64,000 nucleotides of DNA from Phyto melanocephala (Eukaryota; Arthropoda; Insecta; Diptera; Rhinophoridae), in the NCBI GenBank assembly GCA_941918925.1, contig OW799233.1, positions 146,756,223 through 146,820,222 on the forward strand. Direction: 5' to 3'. The notes below the pieces were generated by a model, which was not told where the DNA came from, searched no databases, and worked only from the letters and a program-made list of their open reading frames with translations. Below, in pieces: positions 56,545-64,000 of the stretch (positions are counted from its first letter, which is position 1; each line of letters opens with the position of its first letter). A program made the translations under genes and the position numbers.

Positions 56545-58260
56545 TCAATATTAAATGTCTAATAAATTTAATATCGTATGTGCTAGACAGACATATAAAT
56601 CATTGTAGCTTGTTAATGTGTAAAGAAAGGTCATTAATAGATAACTTCGTAACAACTACCAACTGGCCGTTTTTAGATATTAGGGTCTCAGTGTATTATA
56701 TTTTCATTACACGTTAGAGAAACATTGATTATAATATTGATTGTTATTGCTCTAAATGTTTTTATTAATTTCACAAAAAAATTGCACTCTATGTAATTTA
56801 AAACAAATAGTTTTATCGAACATATTCAAATACATTAAGCTAAATATCTACATATTTTTACTTTGAATTCCTAACATTTTTAGTTCGCTTTCATTGTGTT
56901 ACAAAAGTAATTGCTTTAATATACTTTCAGTAAACTGTAAGATACAATATTCAAATTACTTTCACATTTCACTATATATTTTGCAGTAAAATATTAAATA
57001 TTTATTAAAATCTCATATTCCGCATTTACTTTAAACTCTGTAATTGAATAGAAATTACAATTAAATAAAAATTTTAAGATAAAATTACTTTTTCTAAACT
57101 ACCAGCAATAAAATTTATCCATATAACCAACATTATTTTGTTCTAACTATTTACGATTTTAGTATTAAAGGTTATTAGAATTTCTATAGAATGTCAAGTG
57201 TTTTAGTATTGGAAAAAAAGTTAAAATTACACATAATTTTATTGAATGCTTGTTCTTTTTTATTCTCAAATATATAACAACCAATTGTAAACCACTTAAA
57301 CTGCACAACATTAAAAAAAAACACACACACACATACAAACGCATAGAAAAATTGCCATAAAATCGAACTTACAGGGAGAAAACAGAAAAACAATAAAACT
57401 TTGTCATTTATTGTGGAAAAAGTATAAACAGAAATAATGGGGAAACAAATACCACTACTACAGAAGCAAACAAACAAAAATAAAAATAAAATATAATAAT
57501 GATAACAATAAGAGGAGTAAAAAACTAAACACAAACGGCAGTAATAATAAAAACAAGAACTGTAATAAATACAACTACACATTGATATAGTTTTTGTTGC
57601 TGACTAAATAAAAAGAATTATGGAATATCGTAAAATTATTTTTGTTGTTATTATTATTACTTATGCTTTATTTTGCATAAAACTTTTGCATAAATTACAT
57701 AGACAAAACATTTACAAACAGACGTAAATATGTATGTACATGCATATGTATGAGGGTACATATTTTATCTAATATCTAATATTGACTACAGTAAGTCAAA
57801 ACGTTAGAAAATTGCGAACGAATCTTAAATTAAATTATTAAAAATGTAAAATTACTTTTTTTGGCGTCAGACTAAAAATTGCAGTTTGAGTTTTGATTGG
57901 ATTTTAAAAAATTTTCTTCTGCTTTCATTCGAAATCAATAACTATCATACAACTGTTTCCACATCAAAAGTTATCCGTATTTAAATCAGTTCGTAGCGTC
58001 GTCAAATTACGGTTAGTACGGATTTTTCAGAACATAATTTTTCTTTATGTGTATAATGATATTAATTTGCTCTTTGTGTTATATTTAAACAAAAAATTAT
58101 ATTTTTTTTGGTGTTAAGCTGTTTTAACTTCCTTTTAAAAGGATCTATAGGTAGGTCCATCCAAAACTAACGATGTTAACTGTAAATTAAACAAAAAGTT
58201 TTCAGAACTTTAATATTTTTATGATAGAAGATTACATGACAATTATATGTGAAATTAAAT
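56545..58260. other. 1.7 kb without a recognisable gene
   Basis: AT-rich with a CA tract near 57320-57335 and ATGTATGTACATGCATATGT near 57728. The 132-codon minus frame at 57184-57582 is rich in C, Y, F and V from repetitive TAA/ACA sequence and is not believable as a gene. Confidence 0.5.
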
Positions 58261-58262
58261 AT

Positions 58263-58800
58263 TAACAAAATTCTGGCTACTGATTCGGTGGGATACTCCT
58301 ATTCGATGGACCAAATTTTCAATGACAATGATGATGCTGAATTGGTGGACACTACGACTACTCGAGGTTGACTACTCTTTTGTCGCACTATTGTGGACAC
58401 CAACAATGTTTTCCACAGAACGAGCTGGTCGAACATGCACAGTTGTTTTCACATTTCCAACAGATCATTTTGGCTGAAATTTAAGACTTGTAGACATATT
58501 TGGTTGATTATGCTGATCAAAAAATCACAAAGAGCTCGAAATGCATTTTGAATTGAATGCCCGTTTTCGTAAAAGACTTCGACAATCTTAATGCGCTGCT
58601 TCATTATGTCTCCATGGTTGTCTTTGTCAAACACCAAAACAATGTCAAACGAGGTTAGGTAAGGTGTGGTCCGGCAGCCACCCGAAGGCATAGCTCACTT
58701 AGGTCCTCCAAACTAAGTTCCGAAAAAAAATTGACGTTAAAGAATGACTCAAAACTAATATCGTGCATTATGGTTGGAACACCGTCTTTTTAGCTATATC
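58263..58800 (-). pseudogene. Internally deleted DD41D mariner, N-terminus joined to C-terminus
   Basis: From 58790 downward the minus strand shows a terminal stretch (ccaaccataatgcacg) like that at 53645. The transposase start follows (MKQRIKIVEVFYENGHS then IQNAFRALCDF). Next is VENIVGVHNSATKE near 58390, then directly IVIENLVHRI near 58320, a C-terminal motif. The catalytic core is absent. The deletion joins the same two regions as in the nested copies at 47105 and 59253. A foreign stretch at 58651-58718 interrupts the leader. The frame at 58449-58691 covers the N-terminal part and begins inside the foreign stretch. Confidence 0.7.
58651..58718 (+). repeat. LINE/SINE 3'-end fragment inside mariner
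   Basis: gaggttaggtaaggtgtggt, then agctcacttaggtcc. The worn ggttagg units and a caCTTAG..C phrase resemble the tail region of TTAGG-tailed LINEs such as that at 15333. It is absent from the equivalent leader of the copy at 53636, so it is an insertion. Confidence 0.4.
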
Positions 58801-58839
58801 TATCTGTGTGAACGTTGAAATCCAGATTTGGAAGCTAAT

Positions 58840-59093
58840 CCATTTTATCAATCAATGTATTGAAAATGGGAAATTTTAACCAATAAGCGGCTGAGATATG
58901 AGCAATAATACCACGTATTTGGTACTGATACCAACCTATATAAATATAGGTATATATATGTAAGTATACATGTGTGGGTCTTTGTGGTTGATATATTTTA
59001 CATGCTTATTGGTATATACAAATGTATTTAATGCTAAGTTTTTCGATTGTTTATTGAGATTTACCACAGCCGAATACAGCCCTCTTATTTGTT
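58840..59093 (+). repeat. Helentron-like 3' end fragment, opposed to next element
   Basis: Ends gatttaccacagccgaat then cagccctcttatttgtt, a worn form of the end seen at 3668. It faces the left end of the composite element 17 bases away, so two 3' ends meet tail to tail. The left boundary is not defined. Confidence 0.4.
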
Positions 59094-59109
59094 TATATTT
59101 GAATTTCAA

Positions 59110-61129
59110 CAAGTAAGAGCACTATATTCGGCTGTGCCGAATCTTTTATACCCACCACCAATTTTGTGTACATTTAAAGCACAATATTTATTATTTTGTT
59201 AATCGCTATGGAATAATCTCTTTATAATAAAATATGTATCACTTTCTTTGTAGAGGGTGGTTAAATTTTAAGGGCCCATGTTGAAGGTGAACTACACATA
59301 GACTTTAAATTTGTTTTCTGCATTTCATTTGACATTTCTCAATCTCAAACCTACTCAATTAGATTCGTGGAAAAATACGCAAATGAGCAACGCTTTAAAG
59401 TTATTAAGGTTTTTCATGAAAATATGCGTTCAAGTCAAAATGCATTTTGTGCATAACTCTTTTGAACAACATAATCGTTCAAATTCGTCCACAATCTGGA
59501 AAATTGTAAAAAATATTTAAATTTCTGCAAAACAGGTCTGTATAAAATGTTAGAAAATCTGTGAATGCCTTCTTAGTTCGTTGAATGGGAACCATTGCAA
59601 AAGGGCAGTCAACCTCGCCTCATCATCATGCCTAACAATTGAGCATCAACATTGTCATTGAAAATTTGCACCATCAGATAGAGTAGTGGCGCCAAGGATG
59701 GGGGGAGCCATTTGGCAGATATTTTGTTAAATACATAATTGAACCATACAAATATTATAATTACAAAAAGAAATGATAATAATTTCTTAAATAATTTGTG
59801 TTTTATTTAAAATCAACATCGGCCCTTAAAATTTAACCACCCTTTATAACTTCGATATGCCAGTAAAATGATTTTGTTAATGTGTTCTTTCAATGAAAGT
59901 GGGCGTTAGAGTAGGCGTGTCAATAAAGTTTCTGCTAATAAATACAACTAAGACATTTCAATATTTCAATATAAACCGTTGTATGGGAGGTAGGCGTTAA
60001 AGTGGGCGTGTCACCTAAGCTTTTTGGCACAACAATTATATTGATTAGAAGGATATATGTAGCATTGTACCTCTAATTTTGTCGGTTTTATGAGCTTTCA
60101 AATTTCATTAACGGTAGATAACGTGAAAAGTGGGCGTTATAGTAGGCGTGTCAAAGTTGTTTTTGCTAATGAGTACAACTTAGGTGTTTCAATAGAGCCC
60201 TTTATTATTCCAAAATCTTTATTAATAGAGAAATTATATGAATTTTATGTAAAACGTTATATGGGAAGTGGACGTTAAAGTGGGCATGGCACCTTAATTT
60301 TCTGGCACAGTAATGAAGTTGCCTAGGGGGATATACGTAGCAAATTTTATCATCATACCTCTAATTTTGGCGGTTTTATGAGCTTTTAAATTTCATTAAC
60401 GGTAGATAACGTGAAAAGTGGGCGTTATAGTAGGCGTGTCAAAATTATTTTTACTTTATATTATTATTTATTAATTATTTTTAAATTATATGAATTTTAG
60501 GTAAAACTTTATATGGAAGGTGGGCGTAACAGTGGGCGTGGCACATTCATTTTCCGTTACAGAAAAGCCTCTCACCAAAAAGCGAAGTGTGCAAAATGTC
60601 AGAATCGTACATCCTATTTTGTCAGTTTTATTAGGTTTTAAATTTAAAATATACTGAAAAATACATTGCGCGGTATAAATTTTCGTACATTTTTATCTAT
60701 AACTCCTTTTCTAATGCATAGATGTAAGCAATTTTAAGGGAAAGATATTTTTTTGACTCGAGAAATATATGTTCGAAGTTTCATGACTGTATGTTAATGC
60801 GTTTGGACACAATTGCAATTTATTCGATGTTCGAAGGACACGGTTTTTTTGACCTACTCTCGCTTTACGAGCTATAACTCTCTTCCCAATATTCCTTGTC
60901 TATAGAAAAGATTCTGCCAAAATTTGAGCCCCCTAGCTTTTTCGGTGCGACCTCTATCGTGCTTTCAACAAACGGACAGATGGACGGACATATCAAGATC
61001 GTCATCAAATCAAACCCTGATTCAGAATATATATACCTTATGGGGTCTTAAATGGATATTTCGTTGTGTTACAAACGAAATGACAAAATGAATATACCCC
61101 TACCATTTTTTTGGTGGCGGGTATAAAAA
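59110..61129 (-). mobile_element. Composite Helentron-like element, copy 2
   Basis: Same termini as 46957-48895: caagtaagag with ttcggctgtgccgaa at the left, ttggtggcgggtataaaa at the right. It carries gtgggcgttatag..gcgtgtca units (about 60129 and 60418, roughly 289 bp apart). It is slightly longer because it keeps a stretch near 60830-61000 (gctataactctcttcccaat, then aaacggacagatggacgg) that copy 1 has lost. The flanks outside the two copies do not match. It holds a mariner derivative at the same internal site as copy 1. No protein; the frame at 60090-60278 is repeat sequence. Confidence 0.7.
59253..59844 (+). mobile_element. Internally deleted mariner nested in Helentron, copy 2
   Basis: TA at 59251-59252 and 59845-59846 flank terminal repeats sharing GGTGGTTAAATTTTAAGGG. 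The inside corresponds along its length to 47105-47725, with extra small deletions (592 against 621 bp). For example, the gattattttggtc block after the N-terminal helix is shortened. N-terminal and C-terminal transposase fragments are present, the core is missing. The frame at 59311-59520 is the N-terminal remnant. Confidence 0.8.
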
Positions 61130-62620
61130 GATGCATTGATGGCATCGGAAGAGGGCTTAAAAGGCTAAAAAGTTTCAATTGTAACTCCATATAATTCTCA
61201 TGGAATTTATGTAAGTTCTAGCTTGTTTTCTATAAAAACCAATAGTTTAATACAAACACAAGTTATACTCCTAATAGAGCATTAATCGCTAATGATTTGC
61301 AAGCAAACTATAGGCTGGAAATATTTTTTAATTCGGCTTCTTACTCGGAAACGCAATATTACACAAAAAAAGCGCTGCAGAAATGCATTGAGCCATATAA
61401 CTTAAAGTTAAATCAGCGAAAAAAGTCAATCAACATTTTATTTTGCAAAATCATACCAACTCTGATTACCCTGTAAGCGCTAATTTTATAAATTTAATAT
61501 TGTTTGTAAGTTCAACACACTAAGAGAGAACATAAGACATCACAGCAAACTTTATTGGGAACAGAATGGCTTAATATTTTTTAAAAGTAAAGAAGAGTTG
61601 AAACCATTTCTTGGGAATCATTGTAACCAAAAAAACCACCAGTAATAAATCACTTCAACTCAGCAGTTGAAATAAAAACTTAGGATAATACCAGTCTACA
61701 CGCATAAAGTATAACTTGAGGGTTGCAAGATAATGAAACAATTAATGCAGTAATCGTAGTGCCGTTGCGATGATATACATGCAAAAATTTACAGGGCTAT
61801 ATGCTAAAACTATAGAAATATATCAATAGCTTTTCTAATAGGCCAATATTATTATATAAATGAATGAGCAATCGTGTTGAAGTATTTGGAACTTCCCCAA
61901 AGAATCATGCCCAAATGCCAATATTTTATATCGGTAAAACTTTTGAATGTGGAGATTAACAAAACTTTGCAAAGAAGAGAATTTCAATAGTAAAATCGAT
62001 AAAAATAATCTTACACTGATTATGCGGTAAGATTTCATAAATAAAATTAAAACTGTGAATGGTACAGGATAGCAGAATTTATCTGAAAAAAAAATTACTA
62101 TGACATGTGTGTCTGATATTATGGAGCAAATAAAGGTAGAGTGTCATCTTAATTATCTATCCTATTCTGAAAATTATATTAAATAGAAGATTATATATAG
62201 TATGCGAAATTTATAAATTGTTTGTGTGTTGATATATCCACAAGTAATTCAAAATCGTTTTCAATAAAACATTTTCAGTTTTGCACGCAGTAAGTTACAC
62301 AGTTAATAGACGATTTTTGTATTGGAAACCTTTTACAGTGTGAAGACTGGGAGCAGTATAGAATTAAGCTAGACATCACACAAGAATAAAATTAGAAGTA
62401 AGGATGTTATGTTTTTTTACATTTTTGTGGTGACCATATTACATTAATGGGTAGAAATGAGTTTAGTCACATGCAAACACTTAGCAGGCAAAAACAGTAA
62501 TTAGAGTAAAATTGGTATGATTTCTAAAAGAAAATAACCTGTAAGCACTCTTTTATGGTTGGTATCAATTCTCCAAATTTGTCGTGGTCCAAATGTTCCC
62601 ACTTCAACTTTTAAATTGTC
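61130..62620. other. No gene recognised
   Basis: AT-rich. The minus frame at 61835-62038 has no family motif. No termini or RNA structures were recognised. Confidence 0.45.
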
Positions 62621-62624
62621 AAAC

Positions 62625-62933
62625 TTTCAGTTATCGCACGCATACATTGAAAAGCCGATACACCCAAAACGAGTCACTGTTTGGTGCGGATTTTGGTCCA
62701 CATGCATAATTGGGCAAGGAGTGGCCGTAGTCAATAGCGATCATTATCGGGCCATGTTGAACGAATTTTTTACAAAAATTGAAGAGGAGGATATTGGCGC
62801 TACGTGCCACACAGCAAAAGCTACACTAGATGTTTTGCGCCCTGTTTCAAAAAACAAAGTTATTTTGGCAGACCCTTTCTTAAATATCGATTTCATCATC
62901 TCAAACGGAACACTACATCAGGCTTTAAAGTAA
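62625..62933 (+). pseudogene. Mariner transposase relic lacking the second catalytic aspartate
   Basis: Within an open frame (62559-62933) the part from about 62640 reads HAYIEKPIHPKRVTVWCGFW, then VNSDHYRAMLNEFF, then EEEDIGATCHTAKATLDVLR followed by PV. In the related copies a WFQQD stretch stands between DI and GATCHTA. Here it is missing without breaking the frame, a 15-base loss that removes the second catalytic aspartate. Downstream the PPRSCDLTPLD block is unrecognisable (LADPFLNIDFI). The N-terminal third is absent. TA termini were not found. Confidence 0.7.
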
Positions 62934-62939
62934 AATGAC

Positions 62940-64000
62940 TATGATAAAAGCCGTCCTGGCGTTGATCGAAAACCAGTAAGACTCCGCGATCGAAACACAA
63001 TATAAATATATTTGTTAGTAAATACAAAAATATGTAACATAAAAATTTTCAGTATTAATATTAAAAACGTTAAAGAAACTCGGCAATTGTATATGTATTC
63101 TTAAATCAGAAATATGCTAACAAAAAATACATAAATAAGTTAATAAACTGTCTAAATACTTCAAAAAAAAAAACACATGTTATATTTTTTTTGCATTTTC
63201 CCCGATCATAACCTATATTTTTCGTCTACAAAAAACTGGAGTCAAAATAGCTAAAACTATATCTAGGACAAACTACTTCATCTAAAAATTAACACACATA
63301 AAGTAGTGTTCGTATATTTGTATGTGTATGAAGAGTTTTTGTGTTTAAAAAGGAAAAAAAAACTAATAACTACACGAACTGCATAAATAATTAGTTGATG
63401 TTTTTATTTTCGTTTCTTTCACTTTAATTTCCTTACATACCATGTCAATCCAAAAGAAGAAAAAAATGAGCAACCAGGCTATAGGCAAATGAAAACAAAA
63501 ATATAAACAAATGAAGAATTAATAGAAAAATCCTGATGTTAAAACGTTAACGTAGCTACAAGGTTGGCTGTTGGATTTAACATGTATTACAATTCTTGTT
63601 ATGACAACAGGATTAAAGTACACCCACACACATTCCATACTCTCACATTCAAACATGTGAAATGTGTAAAAAGTATTTTTTTGATGGTCTGTGTCTAAGT
63701 TGGCTTGCGGTTAAATCAAAATGTTACACAACTGACCATTGAATTGAGATTTTTTTTTCTCTTTTGTTACAATCTTTTATTTTTTGTTTTACTTTGCCAT
63801 TTCTTACTTTCTATTATTCTACTTTTTGTTTGCTTTTTTTGAAATACTAAAACCTCAGAAATGTTTTAACTAGGGTTTTCAGTGGCACAAAACTTACCAT
63901 AGTTATGTTAGGAATTTCCAGACTTTTCTCACTTTTGTTTGAAACTTGGTGTTTGTGAACAATAAAACTTTTAGTTGCCTAATGCTTGTAGTGATCTTAA
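62940..64000. other. No gene recognised
   Basis: AT-rich sequence with poly-T and TTTG-rich stretches up to the window edge. Nothing could be supported. Confidence 0.45.

Noticed and set aside
57184..57582. 132-codon minus-strand frame
   Set aside because: Composition is almost all C, Y, F, V and L from repetitive TAA/ACA DNA, with no domain; a chance opening.

Overview
This window is AT-rich, intron-like or intergenic nuclear DNA from an insect, most likely a higher fly (Diptera, Brachycera). The basis is the transposon content: DD41D (rosa-type) mariners, Helentron/DINE-1-like repeats ending in a TTCGGC..GCCGAA stem, piggyBac-type elements at TTAA, and a mag-like Ty3/gypsy retrotransposon. 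The fly assignment is inference. I found no convincing host protein-coding exon, rRNA or intact tRNA in the 64 kb. Almost everything that can be named is mobile DNA, mostly decayed.

The one intact element is an LTR retrotransposon at 24855-29431. Its two 136-bp LTRs are identical as read by eye, it is flanked by a 5-bp target duplication (cttag), and it carries a single uninterrupted 1411-codon gag-pol frame with zinc knuckles, protease, reverse transcriptase, RNase H and integrase. It looks like a very recent, possibly active insertion.

Layout. 1.5-2.5 kb: minus-strand DD41D mariner relic with a duplicated C-terminal half. 3.2-3.7 kb: Helentron-like end. 5.6-6.4 kb: DD41D relic. 6.8-8.4 kb: two Helitron-type elements with a 122-bp tandem repeat; the second is complete (TC...CTAG between A and T). 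14.9-16.8 kb: an old Helentron-like repeat split by a 5'-truncated LINE with a (TTAGG)-type tail. 17.3-17.9 kb: DD41D relic. 21.0-22.5 kb: piggyBac-like element. 24.9-29.4 kb: the intact retrotransposon. 29.5-31.9 kb: an element with 0.3-0.4-kb inverted arms. 35.8-37.6 kb: piggyBac relic with TTAA on both sides. 40.2-42.3 kb: LINE reverse-transcriptase relic split by a DD37E-type transposon. 45.5-49.8 kb: possible piggyBac-type shell holding a LINE relic and a composite Helentron. 51.8-52.2 kb: MITE. 53.6-56.5 kb: two DD41D relics. 58.3-61.1 kb: mariner deletion derivative, then a second copy of the composite Helentron. 62.6-62.9 kb: mariner relic that has lost its second catalytic aspartate.

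The most unusual structure is the composite at 46957-48895 and 59110-61129. It is a Helentron-like repeat with the same internally deleted mariner (with TIRs and TA duplications) at the same internal site in both copies, while the DNA outside the two copies differs. This suggests the nested pair has moved as one unit. Relic assignments rest on protein motifs and terminal structures read by eye; no database search was possible.
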